NCBI RefSeq assembly: GCF_018143015.1
Contig: NC_054740.1
Location: forward strand, 70,147,356 to 70,211,355
Origin: Lytechinus variegatus
Taxonomy: Eukaryota; Echinodermata; Echinoidea; Temnopleuroida; Toxopneustidae
Direction of reading: 5' to 3'
DNA: 64,000 nucleotides
Position numbers and translations under genes: made by a program. The notes under the pieces were generated by a model that saw only the letters and a list, made by a program, of their open reading frames with translations, did no database searches and had not been told where the DNA came from. How positions within the stretch are numbered: the stretch's first letter is position 1; the number at the start of each line of letters is the position of its first letter. This document shows, in pieces, positions 1 to 14,377 of this stretch.

Positions 1-820
1 GTGGGTTTGAAGCTTGCCAACTTGTACTACCATGCGGCCCCCAATGACGGGATGATCTCAGCATGACTTGTGATTGATTTTTTTTCTCAGCGACAAGAAG
101 GAGAGATAAAGAGCTACCTTATAGTTTGATTACACTCTAGAGTCTAGAGAATATTGGGTAAAGGAGCCCCATGGGATATGTGTCCAATCAACATTGGGCA
201 TTTCTTTGGGGCATTTTTATTTATCCAGTGTGATGAAAATTTTGCCCATTCTGAAGTGATTGCTGCTTACTTTTTAACCTTACTGGACAATATGCTTTCC
301 GCATTGGGTAAAATACTGCCACAAATTGTGGAGAAAATTTTACCAAATATATTTCTACAGTGTATTTTGATTATTGCATTCAGTGGATTAGCAAACTCAG
401 ATTCCAAAAGTTTAAAATTATATTTTTTGACAAGGATTAACTACATCCATTAGATAAACTTACAGGTAATGTCTGTACCCTTCTGACCCGAAAGGTGCAA
501 AGTTGCACCTATGAAGGTGCTCCAGGACTTGCACCATTTTATATTTCAGCAAGTTTGAAATAGGGTATACTTTTTAAAGGTACAAAATTGAACCTTTTTT
601 CTTAGAGTCCAGATATGTACAAAGGTGTCATATCTCCCGCTTGAAATGAATGTATCAAAGAAAGGGAAATATCAGAAAATGGGTATACTGATGCGAAAAG
701 GTTGAATAAAGATAACACTGCAATGTCCGGTGAGCACCTGAGAAACAAGCTTTTTTAATGTAATATTTTGTCACCTGACTTCACAGTTACATAATAACAT
801 GGCAGAACTTAAACGCTTTT

Positions 821-1413
821 AAAGGACAAGTCGACCCCGACAAAAAGTTGATCTGAATAAAAGAGAAAAATCCAACGAGCATAACACTGAAAGTTTCTTC
901 AAAATTTGATGTAAAATAATAAAGTTATGACATTTTTAAGTTTCGCTTAATTTCACATAACATCTATGCACATCTGGTCGGTATGCAAATGAGGGAACTG
1001 ATGACATCACTCACTATTTCCTTTGTATTTCATTATATGAAATATGATTTATTCCCATTTTCTCATCATTGTTCTTGAAACAAAGTTCCATTCCTCCCTA
1101 TAAACACATGTAATTACCATTGCCTTAACATTTTATGGTTCAGTAAAGTTGGTCCTTATTGTCAAATCTGTAAAAATTGAAGTATTTCAAACAATAAATA
1201 ACAAAAGAAATAGTGAGTGAGGCACATCATCGACTCTCTCATTTGGATGTCAATGAGTTGTGCATATCACTGTTTTGTGAAAAAAATAAGCGTTACTTTA
1301 AAGTGTCATAACTTCCTTATTTTACATCCGATTTTGATGAAGTTTTCAGCACTGCTAGTTTGATTTTCTCTATTTATCAAAATCAACATTTTTCTGAGGT
1401 GGACTTGACCTTT
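821..1413. mobile_element. foldback MITE, long terminal inverted repeats
   Basis: The left end starts AAAGGACAAGTC and the right end finishes GACTTGACCTTT. Each arm continues inward as an imperfect inverted repeat of roughly 110 bp. Both ends lie next to TTTAAA-like sequence, which would fit a TTAA target. There is no open frame of interest inside. The arms contain a 'TCAAAAT..GATGTAAAATAA..AAGTTATGACA' type segment also seen in elements at 13.7, 18.2 and 43.8 kb. Confidence 0.75.
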
Positions 1414-1970
1414 AAATATTATGTTCATTTAAGTTTGGTGCATGGGGTTCACTAACTTTTTTTTAGCACCACTGTATCTTTAAGCAGGAGTAGATGTCCA
1501 CAACTGCTTCCGTGACTGTCTTTATGTTCTCATTGAAAAAGAAAAAAAAACATCGTTTGCTCATTTGAGTCGTCAGTCTTTGACGTAAAGTTTTGACGAG
1601 AGTTGGAGGATTCGAAGAGGGCAAAACGCATCAGATGTTTTAACCACAACAGCAAGAAGGGGGCTGGGCGGGTTTACTGCAATGTCAGATAAGAATCGAA
1701 CTTGACTTATACCGATCATGCAAGATAACAAGTGCTTGGATACATCTCTAAGGAGACCTTGTTAGTGCATGGAAACTGATGTTTGCGAAGAGGCACGTGG
1801 TTATTGTTTGTTTCATCGGATTTCTAAAGATGGAGTTTGAGTTTGGTTGGTGTATGGAGTAGGGTCCGTGGTATAACCTAAAGGAGGGTTGCTCCTCGGG
1901 TTAACGGATGGTGAGTCAGTATGGGAAGCAGACAGAGGAAGAACAATACACCAAACACCCCGCCAAACAC

Positions 1971-2345
1971 CCTCCCATTTACTCTTATCTAGCTCTCATC
2001 TCCTTCTTTTAACCTCTCTTTCCTCTCCTTCTTTTAATCTATCTTTTCTCCTTCTTTTAAACTCTCTCCCCTCCCCTCGTCTTCTTTTATTCTCTCTCAC
2101 TATCTCTCTGTCCAGCAACCCCCCAATACTACTTTCTCTCCTTTTCTCTCTACCCCTCCCCGCATTATCCGTCCCCTCTACCACCTCTCTACCCCCCATT
2201 ATCCGTCCCCTCCTTTTTTCTTTCTCTCTTTATACTCTCCCCTTTCTCTTCCCCCTCCCAAATGCCTCTGTCATCTGTCTGTCTCTTTCTCGCTCCCTTT
2301 CTCTGTCACGTTTTTAACTCCTCATCTCCCCCGGCCATTCCACAG
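1971..2345. repeat. pyrimidine-rich (CT) tract
   Basis: Nearly 370 bases of almost pure C/T on the plus strand, with repeated CTCTC, CTTCTTTTA and CCCCTCC blocks. It produces long spurious open frames on both strands. Mirror-symmetric parts could form triplex (H-DNA); no function is shown. Confidence 0.8.
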
Positions 2346-5300
2346 TTTCCCCTTAATTCCACCCCTTTCCATTTCATTTTTCTTTTCATTTACGTCCCGC
2401 GTATATTATAACGATCCATCCAGGGACTTGAAGCGGACCTCGTTTGGAATTGGAAAATGTGATGAAAAATTTGCTCTCCGCTAATAAGATAGCTTTATTA
2501 CATTTATACTGTGATTTTTTTTTATCATTAAAGATTGAAAGAAAAAAAGATAGCTTTATTACATCATCACTTATTTTGCATCAATTATTATTCTGTACTT
2601 TGAAATAGATAATGCAAATTTACACATATTTTTTAGATTTCATTATCAAAAAATTAAAATAGATATTACTTTCACCATGTTGTATTGTATTAAGGCGAGA
2701 ACCCTAAAAAAAAATTTAATTGAACAGTTCATTATTGAGGTCCCCATGGGCACCATGTGGTTTAAATATTGAAAGGAGGGGTATAAAATTATGATACACC
2801 TCAACCACTTCGAAATTTCCTGAGAAAATCGACCCGCTCCTCGATCCTCCTAAAAATTCTACGAAAATGCATCTGAACTCATTTTTCTTGAGATAATTAC
2901 AAGCCGTCTGCACAGGTGTCTGTTGATAACATAGTCTGATGTACGAAACTCACGTACTAAGAGGTGCACCCTGACAGATGACATATCAAAAACCAACTAG
3001 AAAGCCCCATATTGGCTTCAGATAAATACCTATATATAGCATCAGTGAAATATCGAAGGTTATTGATGATTTCCTCTTCGCAACATGCATGGTCCCTTTT
3101 TCTACCAACTATTTTGCAACTCTCGAGACATAGATTTACTTATATTATAGGCTATCTCTCCTTGTGTTTATCTGGAAAAGGGGTATAGGAACCATGGCTG
3201 GGCTTGAGTAGTTTATACTGTAGGGCTTTATATAATTATTGTGATAAATTATCGGAATGAAATCAATGTTTATGTTCATTCTTTTATACTTTGAAGTGTA
3301 TATTTATTCAGTTATTCACATTTTACTGATCTATCCATCCATTCATAACAATAAACTCAATTTTTCAATTAAAATGCTAATATTATTATTTATATACCGT
3401 GATCAAGTGCTCTTGAATTCAAGGATATTTTTCTACCGAATTTGGATACCCTTAAACTTCACCTTGGTGTAGAGTGGCAAACGTATAGAAGCGCCTTCCC
3501 GAAGAACCTGAGTGCCACTTTGGGCTTTTTATGAATTAATGGTTCAGATTCCATAGACTTATTCCTTTATCCGCAACACCTCTATCTTTTTGTTTATTAA
3601 CTTATGAATTCATAATCATATTTCATTCATCTGTAGTTAGCTATATCAAAATCATTGATTCATTCATTTATTCGTTCATTGACTATTAACTTTTTGTTCA
3701 TTAATGCGTTCCTTCAGTAAAAATGGTTCATTTCCTAATTCATTATCATCAATCAGTTATTCAATATTATTAGCGTTTATTATCATCTATTCATTCGGTA
3801 TACATTGAATTTCTTTCTTTATGTATTCGTTCATTCATTCATTCATTGAATTTAAAGGGGGGGGGGGGGATGAGGAAGAAAAAAGAACGAACAGCCGGTG
3901 AACAGCACATCAAAACAGATATAGGTTATTTGACTCTAGTTACCCCTGTAATTCAATTGAGAAAATAGTGGTCTTACCCCCCCCCCCTCAAATGACACTG
4001 GCGCCGCCAATGGCCATGACAACAACAACAACAAAATCCCGGATAACAATCTTCAACCGAAATAGCAACAGGCTGTTTATACGGGGCACACTAAAAATCA
4101 GAATCCCATTCACCCACCTGTTAAATCAGTACAACTCAAATCAAACCTCTCAGATTTCCATTTGATTTACTGAGAGGAAATTACAGGGTGGTATCTTAAC
4201 CCGGTATACGTTGTCCAGCTGAAATAAATGCCAGACCTGACAGAATGGTCAGTTTGCAGCGAGAAAAACGGAAATAAATGGCCGACAACAATAATTATTA
4301 AAAATACAATAATATAATAATAAAAAAATACCGCATAGCTTCTCCAAAAGGCCTAAATGACGAAAGAGCATAAACAGACATCACACTGATCATTTACATT
4401 TTTATACGAACTTATTGCGCGACTTTCTTTTAAATATTATTTTCAATAAAGTCATGTGGTTCAAATGACCAATTTTATTCTGATTTAGGTTTCGGAAAAA
4501 AAATAATTTTAGTCATTCGACTGGAGAAAAAAGACCCTTCTCCAAATTACAGTGACACTGGGCAGGCACAGATCGGCGGATGGGATGGGGGTAGTGCGGA
4601 AGGTGCCAGTAGAATTACACAAATGCGTTCATTTGTCTCTTTTTGAGGGTGATTATCCTTATGTAAGAGTGGTAAGAGTGAGCATCCCTTCAATTCATTT
4701 ATTTTTTTTCAAGTTTTGAATTACATATCATTTTAGTTTTATCTACTTTTATTAAAATCTTTAATTCAATGGATTAATTCATTAATCATAATCATATTGA
4801 AAATTACGAGAATAATAAATAGATGGTCATGATGCAATTTGATAGATTTTTACTACCAATATTATCATGATCATGATTTTGTAATCCTTATAATAATTAG
4901 CCTTCAGTCGTGTAAAAATGGGGGCTGCCCCCGAAAATTTTTGAAAACCAAGAAAAACGATGAAGAGAAAGGGGAAGAAAGGATAGATGGAAGGGTGAAA
5001 TGGGATATTTTTTTCTGAATAATAATTATGTCAAAATTTATCACAAAATTTAATTTCTTTTAATGAATAAAAATGTCGAAATTTTTGCTCGCCCCGGCTC
5101 GCAAACTTTTATAGAATTTACGCAATACGAAATATATTTAGATAGCCCCGTCAATACTTTTGGCTCGTTACGCCACTGACAGTTAGTCCTCGGCCCTCGG
5201 CGCTCCTACCACGCCCATATCCAATTCGAGAAGATTGCAGCTGAGCGAATCCAAGGAAAGGGGATTTCCCTATTTTCCAAGATTGCCACTTATTTCAAAA

Positions 5301-5574
5301 TCTAAATAGTGATGATGCATAGATTTAATTACGTTATCGAATAACATAGCTTAAAAATATAAATATTAGGATTAAAAAATTTAGAAAATTCTTAATTATT
5401 CATGATCATTGATTTTGTGAAAACAAAATTTGCTGTGAAAATTTAAAAGAATCGAACAAGTCAAATGGTTAACTGCATGCAATGCAATGGTACCGCTGTA
5501 GTGATTTAGTCTTTTAGAACGATCGTAAAGTCTCTAACGTGTATGTTCAGTTCAGAAGTACCGTATTGGCAAAG

Positions 5575-8500
5575 ATGGGTTTGTCAGAAACCATACAAGC
5601 TTTGAGAAAAGGAGAAGGATTTGGCGACATTGCATTTGTCAAGGAAATTTTGAGCTACAATGAGTTCTTCCAGTCATATTTGTTGCCGAACAGACCTTGT
5701 TTGCTTGACAAGCACGCCACAGAAAATTGGCGAAGTGTCCAAGAATGGGTGCGAGAAGACGGTACACCAAACTTTGAATATATTGAGGCAACATTTGGTA
5801 AGCAAAAAAGTCATTCCTGTTTAGTGTTAGTGTGAATGTGGTAGAATGTTGTCATGGCTACTATGGGGGTAGACAGCTGGCAGCCGTCTGTTTCGAGGAG
5901 TTTTTTTTTAACATTAAATATTTTTATATAATCTGTAAAGAACTGTATTTGGTGAATGGAGCCATTCATTGATGAACAAGGTTATAATATAACCTTGTTC
6001 TCAGTTATATCTGTGGCAAAATAAGGGTGGCAATGTTTGGCTTATTTTCTCTTTTTCTTTGGGGCAAATGCTTGATTTTTTTAAACTGACAGTTTCCATT
6101 ACACCTATTCTTCATATAACTTGGCTCTTATTTAAATTTGATTCTTTTAATAATTTTTTCTTGATTAAAAATAGAGATAAAAAAATGAAAATTTTCTTGC
6201 CATGTTACTTTCCACCAATAGAGGGCGTACCCAAAAATATGCCCAAAATTCAAGTTTTTGAGCGCTCTGGTGAATACAAAAATTATTCCCAAGTTACTAC
6301 TACACTAGTGAAAAAAAAATTGCAACTGTATGGAAATCAGTAATTTTGGTCACAAAAGTTATATTTTAATGATTTTTTAAAGTGTGTGCCCTGTACAACA
6401 TTGGCATACCATAGTCCTACCTGTAGGTTCCCCACAGGCAGGGTGGTAGCAGTGAACAAGTGAGTGGAGCCAACACCAACGGAGTTCAGCGGAACAACCG
6501 AAATAACAGACGTGGTCAAAGCTTTTGGTCTACTATGGGGGTTGGTTGTCCGGCATGTCCGCCCGAGGTTTTTTCAAGAAAATCCCACATTTTCTTTCAT
6601 TTTGTTATGAGAAATTTTGTACACTTACTCTTAATAATATAAGGAACACTATTAACCAAAAGATTTTGTGAAATTAGAAGAATTTCATTTTAAATTTTAA
6701 CTCAAATTGTTAGGTGCGCAGACTTGGGGCCCACCGTCATATCATTCTATGTACATGTATTCCTTGTGTAAAGTTTGTGGTCGTTTTGCATCTTTTTCCA
6801 AGAATCATGCATGCAGATACACACGTGTACAGACAAGGGGGACTGCACAGACTTGGGGGAACTTACCATACTAAAAATTGATGAAACTTTGCGTGTTAAC
6901 TTTTCCAAAATGGCTGTCCGGACAGACAGCAACTGGGTCTACATTGTGTATGCCCAGTAATCCATAATTGGCACGAATCCCATGTAGCATGGTTAGGCCT
7001 AGCCTTGGCTAGGGTTTATATCAAGCAGAGGTAAGCCTCGCCCTAGGCTTAGACAAAAACTCAAAAAGGTTCAATATGTGTGCATTGGTTGTTATGCAGA
7101 AATTGGATCTAACACTCACCAATACACCAATCAGGGGATGATAGTAAAATGTCAGAAATTGTCAAATAAATCCCCAGAAAGACACAGCATGTACAGCCTA
7201 GGCTTTGCCTTTAATAGTTTTCGCTTTAGAACAACTCGGTTATCAAAGGCAATGTACTTGTTGACAGGTGATTGTGTGGCCGTAATAGCATCATAAATCC
7301 ATCCTCCTCCTCATTTCATCACCAATTCACCCCCATCATCATCACCACCAATTACTACATTTGTCACTCTCCCTTTTCTTTGCTAGGCAATGCCACTGTT
7401 CCTGTTGCTAATTGTGGTAAAGAGAAATATTATGCCCAACCCAAGGAAGACTATAAGATGTCAGACTACATCAACTACTGGAAGAAGCATATTGAGATGG
7501 ACTATAGGTCTTCAGAAGGAAGCCTCTATCTCAAAGACTGGCATTTTACTAAGTACTTCTATTTTTAATTTAATATATACATTGTTCGCAAGATTCTCAA
7601 AATCTGTTAGAGATGAGTACAGAGAGAATTAAAGAATTAAGAGAGAAAATAAAATGATCTATCAAAGGTATTTGAAAAAAAAAGAAAAAGAAAGTTTAGA
7701 GTTCTGAGTTAAAAGTGTGAAAATGCTTTTAGTACACATCCATTAGGACAAGGTAATAGTATCATCCTGTTCATAGAATGAGGTCATAACAAGTAAAACA
7801 TTGGTTGGGATACAAACAACACTACACACTTCTATATCTTATTAGAGGTTTGTGATGTTATTTCACTTGACAATAAGCAGGTTCATAAAAAAAACCTTAT
7901 AAAATAATTGGTTTGGTTGTGATCTATCCACCTCAAATTAATGTCATGTCTTAATGTTTTGACTATTCATTCAGAGCATTTCCAGATTATGGGGCCTATT
8001 TCACACCCATTTACTTCAAATCTGACTGGCTGAATGAATTCTGGGATTACAGAGATGACCAACAAGGGGATGACTATCGTTTTGTCTACATGGGACCTAA
8101 AGGTTCATGGTAAGAAAACTATACTAGCACTGCAGAAGCTATTTACTTATGCTCTTTAACCCATTGGAGAGTGAATGCTTTCACTACGGTTCATCCCAGA
8201 AAAAAAGGAAACCGGGATTCCCATGTCTTTTTTTTTCAAAGGCAAATAAATTATATTTCATTTACATAATCATATAATTCAATTATTTCTCTTTATTTTG
8301 ATACCTAACATGACACGGACACTTCACCCATTAATGAGCAAGACGAGTTTGAAATTTTTATGTTAAAACCAGGTTGCGCAGAAAAATTGGACAATATTGG
8401 CATACGACGACCGTGCTTATTCGACGATGAGCATTTCTTTGTACTCTTTGTTAATTTTCTCTCACTGATCCCTAAAATGTGAGTGGATTCAGATTCCCAC

Positions 8501-11500
8501 ATTAGTTTCTGCGCAAATTGATTCTGATATGCTTAAATATTTATTGTTTGTAATCTGTCATGCGTAAACAATTTGCTTAGCTGTTGGCTTAAAAAATCGA
8601 GATGAGATTCCACTCTTGCCACGAGTATCAAATTCATAGTAAAAAACATATTTGATAGATGTGAAATCTATCTCTGAAAACGGTTTTCCTTTTTTGTGGG
8701 ATGCACCGTATAACACATATTTTTTATAGACTCCTTCCCGGCACATTTGCGAGCTTGGTCTCCAACAGGTTGGGGGGGGGGGGAATTGTGAATGAACTTA
8801 AACTTGTATTCTGCTGCCCTGCATACAAATATCAGGGGGGGGGGTGTTTCACAAAGATTTAAGTATGACTTACTTACATGCAGATGCATACAACATATGT
8901 AACGTGCAATCTTATTGATTGATATGCAGTTTGTACACATCCTCTTGTAGATCTTTTGTGAACCCCCCCCCTCATTGGGTTTACTTCCACAGATTCTTGA
9001 TTTAGTTATAAGTGAGTCTGGGTGTGGCCTAAATTATCAATTTTCCATTGATTAAAAGAAATGGATTGAATTTTTTTTTAGTTGTTCAGTAACATGATAG
9101 AATTAATATACATGTAATATACTTGGCCCTCTTTTGTTCAATACACTTTTATTCTTTCTTCCATTTATTCATCCTTTTCCCCTTTCTTTCTTCATCATTT
9201 GAAAATTCATAGCCCACCCGTGCCATCATGTGATGCTTCCCCTGATTTAACTAATGTATTTCCATTTTTTTTGTCTACTGGTATTTGAAAAATTAGAAGA
9301 GTGAGGGTGCCTCCCCTGGTTTAAAATGACGTAATCTCTCCTACACAGGACACCATTCCACGCAGACGTGTTCCGCTCTTACAGCTGGTCAGCCAACATC
9401 TGTGGCAAGAAAAGATGGCTCTTCTATCCTCCTGGTGCTGAAGACAATCTCAGGGATACCCTGGGCAACCTTGCTTATGACCTCACCTCCCCAGAAATGG
9501 ACGATCCCAAGAAATACCCCCACCGTCACAAGGTGGGGGAGCCCTTAGAGGTCATCCAGGAGGCGGGGCAGGTCATCTTTGTTCCTAGTGGCTGGCATCA
9601 CCAAGTTTTTAATCTTGTGAGTACTGAGACACTGCAGAAGGGACCTGACCAAAATCCCACAAGTGTCTTGCTAATCTTCATTTGTTATCATAGGCAAAAC
9701 AATGAAGCTGCAGGAAAGACATGGCAAAGGCCTTTTTAAGGAGTCCCACAATATAAAAAACATGCGGCTTTTTCGAAGCCCTGTTGGTCTCAACTTTGAT
9801 AGAAAAGAGGCTTGGAAGATTCCTGCAGGAAATACCTGTTCTGATTTTAGGTTTTGATTGTGTTAAATGGAATCTCATTGGACCATATGCTTAGGGTTGG
9901 GGTTGAAAAAGAGTTCACCATGTGAGGATATGGTTCAGGGGTGATAATTGTAAGTTTTAGATGAAAGTCCCTTTTCCTTAAAAAATAATCAGATAGTCAA
10001 TCCATACATACATCCATTCATCAGTCAATCATTCAGTCATATTTCCCTCTCTCATTCACTTCTTTTCCTAGGAGGATACTATATCCATCAATCACAATTG
10101 GCTGAACGGTTGCAATCTAGACATCACGTGGAGGTTCTTGCAGTCTGAACTCCAGGCTGTCAAGAAATCAATTGAAGACTGCAAAGACATGGAGGGATGG
10201 GCAGAACAATGTCAGGTATATTCAGTGATTGACACAAGGGGATGCCTAATTAATGGCTTTAATTTTTTTGGAAAATATATACCTCCGTGTCAATATATCG
10301 AATGAGTTAGAATAAAACTTTAAACCTAAAAAAATCACCAATTTGATAGAAAAAAGTGTTCTGAAAAAAACCCCTCTCATGTATTATCTCAAAGAATATT
10401 TTCTCCAGAATAATTTGATGCAATCTGTATGTGGAAACCCTATATGTTTACGTTCAGATAATAAAGAGGTATTTTTTGTTGTGATGTGAATTTTGATTTG
10501 CGCCAAAGTAAGGGTTGAATGCAGTGAATGTATAATTCATTGCAAAATGTTTTTATTAAAAGTTAACATGCTAGTTGTTTAATAAAGACCTTTAAGTATC
10601 TATTCCAATGTCAATTTAATTGAAAAAGTTATTTTGCAGTGAAACTTACTGCAACTCATGTAGGCTTATGACTTCATGTACAGCTTAATTCATTAAGTGC
10701 ATTTATGCCTACTTTGGTGCAAATTTAATCTTTATATTGGAACAATGAATACCTCCAATTATCCAAGCCTATTATTGTTATACCAAGGTTTTTTACCTGA
10801 CTGCTAAGAAAGCACGAATGCCTGTGAGCAAGCAACCAGGGGACCAACGGCTTAAGGTCCTCTCCGAGGGACCTGGTAATGAGGATAAATGCCTTACCAA
10901 AGGGCATTAGCGCACCACTTGGGAATCGAACCCGGGTCACCAGAATCCGAAACCCGCACTCTACCGACTGAGCTATCGCGCTTCCATTATAAAACATTTA
11001 CCACATAAAAATGGGGAAAAAATTCTGGAGAAGATACTCTTCAGGATATTGATGAGAGTTTGTGTTCCAGACATGTTTTTCATTTAAACTGGTGATTTTT
11101 GATGTGTAAGCTTTTTTTCTGGCTCACACAGTATACACTGGTTGAACTAGTACCGACTGCTCCCCATGGGTATTTCAATACATGAATGCACCTTGCAGCT
11201 AGAGCTGCATAATCCATTGTTGAAAACATGAAAACAATCATTACCACATGCATTTTTTAATTGGATCAGTATCAGTACAAGTGTAATTTTAAAATGAAGT
11301 GTACCTTTGCCACATAATTTGAATAGTCTTATGAAAGTTCACCCTGGCATGCAGCTGATTTTAATGCAGTTAGTTTTAATAAAAACAGAAACCAACAGAT
11401 TGTTGGTGATATGGAGAAAGCCCATCAAAGTTTAACAGAGTTATCACTTTAATGTTTTATTTTATTTTTGTGACGTCACATGCGAGCAACTGGTAAATTA

Positions 11501-12338
11501 TTCATGTGTTAAAAATTCTTTAAACAGGACATTTTCTCAGAAAATTATAAATGATTTTTTTGCATTCATTATATAACCGCTTCTATAAGAAACATATTTT
11601 CAGTCATCATGAACCATTAATAAATAGCAAGTTATAGAATTTATACTCCATGATGGGGCAGCTGCCTTTATGTGACGTCATAAAATTCAAATCTAAGAAA
11701 AAAACAAGTTTCTTATTCATTAATGGGTTCTGGTAAAATTTTTTAACAATGTCGTTTGTTTTATTGTCAGGATCAACGTTTCATTTCATAGTTTTAACCA
11801 GTTTTGTGAAGTTTACCCTATATCTTTCATAGAATTTTAGTATTTAACTTAACAGATTCAATAAACAAATTCCAATAGGGTTTAATCTTCCCTTTATATT
11901 CCTGTTTCTTTGTATATTTATTGTTTACTCTAGCTCATCATGAAAGCCAGTACTGGGATGGACTATGCAGAGTTCTTCAACTATCTTCATATCATATCAT
12001 CACGGAGGTTGCAATCATGCAGTCAAAGTAAAATCAAGTCTACCAACATTACATCAAACACAGATGGATGTGATATTCCAATTGCAGATTCCCTAAGGAC
12101 ACAGCATCACCATGTTGGTTCATGTGCTCATGAATCAAATGAAAACACTCCAGTGCTAACAAATATTGGTGATGACGCGTCGAGTGTGAACCATTTTGTA
12201 TTTGATCTGTCGAGGATACAGGAGGTATTAGAGGACATGGTGGAAAATGAGGACTTTAGAGAGATAGACTTTACCAAGCTTCTTTTAAAACCAGATGATC
12301 TGTTGCAAGCGATAAGAACTGAATTGAACACTTCGTGA
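5575..12338 (+). CDS. JMJD4: JmjC domain-containing protein 4 (lysyl hydroxylase)
   Basis: Six exons: 5575-5797, 7387-7552, 7975-8109, 9349-9616, 10072-10215 and 11934-12338. All junctions are GT-AG and phases agree, giving 1341 nt and 446 aa, close to vertebrate JMJD4. The family is an Fe(II)/2-oxoglutarate oxygenase; human JMJD4 hydroxylates a lysine of release factor eRF1 and promotes translation termination. The JmjC core is visible: iron ligands H179 and D181 in TPFHADVFRSYSWS, and H259 in FVPSGWHHQVFNL. Family blocks VPVANCG, LYLKDWH, SDWLNEFW and SINHNWLNG are present. I chose ATG 5575 because it sits in AAAGATGG, a strong start context; an upstream GTG in frame (5539) is unlikely. The last exon holds a poorly conserved polar loop before a conserved C-terminal helix region. 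No break is seen, so the gene looks functional. Confidence 0.93.
5974..6000. repeat. short palindrome in JMJD4 intron 1
   Basis: GAACAAGGTTATA, one base, then TATAACCTTGTTC: two perfect 13-bp arms. Intron 1 (5798-7386) shows no other feature I can name. Confidence 0.7.
10784..10985 (-). mobile_element. tRNA-derived SINE
   Basis: On the minus strand the element begins with a tRNA-like head: A box TAGCTCAGTCGGTAGAGT and B box GGTTCGATTCC (plus 10922-10932), an internal RNA polymerase III promoter. A unique body of about 130 bp follows and ends near a short A-run. It lies in JMJD4 intron 5, opposite to the gene. The head lacks a complete acceptor-stem pairing and joins directly to the body, so this is a SINE rather than a tRNA gene. 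Confidence 0.85.
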
Positions 12339-13716
12339 AAAACTTGTAATTGTTTTTTAGGATATTGCTATGCTCATTGCTAGATATACGAAACTGCAAT
12401 ATTCAGAGAGTTTTGATAAATATTAATTAATACAGTATATGAATGATAATTTATTCCAGTCCTTCATTCTGTGTATTGTCTTACAGGCCAGTGGTGTCAT
12501 AATGAAAGAAATTGCGGGGGAAGGGCATGATGTATGGTGAAAATTATGTAGTTTGCACATCCAAGCACAGATTTCTTCAGAAATCATCTTTGTCAAATCA
12601 CAGGTTTTATTGGATTTAATCGGCCATTTATGACTGATCCACTAATACTAGGTCTCTATAATAAGGAGATTCCACTCATTCTTGTGAAAGTTTGAACCCA
12701 AAACAAATTTGATGATTTTGATATTCCTGGGAATGGGTTTCCTTTTTTGCAGAACACACTGAATGTATCATTGTAAGTTTCTAGTAACATTGAGAGGTAA
12801 CTTTCTGATGGGTCTACACCCGCTTCGTCTGCTGTTTGGCCTCATCTCACATTGTCTTAGGGGTTAAAATACATGGAATTCAGGGGGAACTGCCTTCCTG
12901 ACCCTTGCACGAGGCTTTGCCCCTGGAGCCAGCTGTGACCAAGGGCCATTGGCTGTCCAGATTTAGCTTGTTTAAATGTTAGCAGGCGTGGGAGGGGGTA
13001 AGGGCGATTGCTGCGAGTGTGGAGTGAAACCGGCCAACCTTGTTTATGGGACAAACCAGATTTGGGACTTTGGGTTTCGTTAATGATTACTATTTGACTA
13101 TCCAAGAGACTATGCCAAATGCTTGTAAACCAAGTGAATACACTCTTTATGAGACCGATGTATTTAGATAGACCAGTTTATTTACTAATGTGGATGTCAT
13201 GGACCCATTAGTCATAGATTTGAAAAATATGGTAGAAAACAGGATTTCATTCTCTATTTTCTAAGAACATAAAATGAGGGGGCATATTTTCAAAGATGAA
13301 GTACATGTATAATTAGTTTATTGAAAAATGAAAGTACAATTCTTGCAACGTCCCTATAGATGTTTCTGATATAACGGTCATATTCAGGTCTCTTTTTCTT
13401 TTGGTTTTTCACTTAAATCAACCGTCGAATTAATATTTAATGAATAAATTGAATTATGCAAAATTATTTCTGCACAATTTTTGGTCAAGGACCTCATTTG
13501 TTGAGTTTATACTGCAGGCTTGGATCAAAAAAGGAAGGTGGGGGAGAATGTGCCCCATTTTTATTACTTTTTTGCTTCTAAGAGAATTTCTTGAAAGGAA
13601 GGTACTGAAAATGGTGATCTTTGACTTTGTTTCGCTTCTGAGAAAACGTTTGCCCATCTCCCATGGTGAATCCTGGGCTTGCCCAAGATCTGCACCTAAT
13701 CAAATATGACCGACTT

Positions 13717-14100
13717 TAAAGGGGTACTCTGGGCTTAAAACGATCATATCAAAATAAAGTAAAATTCACTGAGCAAGTCACTGAAAATTTCATCAAAATC
13801 TGACAAAAAAATTATTGAATTTTAAAGATTAATTAGCATCATTTTGTGAAAACAGTTACTGTACATGCACGTCATCATATATGGCAATAAGTGGGCCCAC
13901 TTTCCTTTTTCTCATGTCATTACATGAAATCATAATTGTTTCACATTTTCAAATGTGTGTATATGTATTATTTGTAACAAAACATGTTGCAGCAATGATT
14001 GACTTACACATTTAATCAGTAGTCAATCCAATTGTTTCCAAAACAAGTGGGATATCAGCTTGCTCACTGTTCCATCAAAATAATGCATTCAACTTAAAAT
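13717..14100. mobile_element. one arm of a TTTAAAGG-type foldback MITE
   Basis: Starts TTTAAAGGGGTACTCTGGGC and continues with the segment TTTCATCAAAATCTGAC and then TTATTGAATTTTAAAG, as in the arms of the other foldback elements here. No matching right arm is visible, so the copy is probably truncated; the right boundary is approximate. Confidence 0.5.
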
Positions 14101-14377
14101 GTCAAATCTTATCAAATCATATTTTCAGCCTGGATCACCCATTTCATTCTTAAAGGTGTAGGGTCCACAAATCTAGATGTGGTTGATTCGACACTCACAA
14201 ACTATCTGGCCCTCATACAGTAAACATATCCAACCGTGATACTGTAAAACTAATGCAAAATACAAGTACATGTTTATGAACATGATCTTTTTTATTAAAA
14301 AGATTGTCGCCATCAAGGGTATAGCCGTACAGATACAGTATGTACAAAAAATACAGAACCTTTACCACTTTTCAACA

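Larger units (their letters stand above)
1..5574. other. gene-free region left of JMJD4
   Basis: I see no conserved coding exon here on either strand. Open frames are short and biased by low-complexity sequence. The stretch holds a foldback MITE (821-1413), a long pyrimidine-rich tract (about 1971-2345), a TTCA-type microsatellite (about 3825-3850) and short G or C runs near 3857 and 3979. The last few hundred bases would contain the JMJD4 promoter, but I recognise no TATA box or other core element. Confidence 0.6.

Noticed and set aside
1889-2317. Long open frames on both strands
   Set aside because: They are produced by the pyrimidine tract; composition is only S, L, P, F and similar residues.
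5539-5574. Upstream GTG start for JMJD4
   Set aside because: It is in frame but is not ATG and has a weak context; ATG 5575 has a strong one and fits the family N-terminus.
10913-10985. Possible functional tRNA gene (minus)
   Set aside because: A and B boxes are present, but the sequence runs into a SINE body and lacks a closing acceptor stem.
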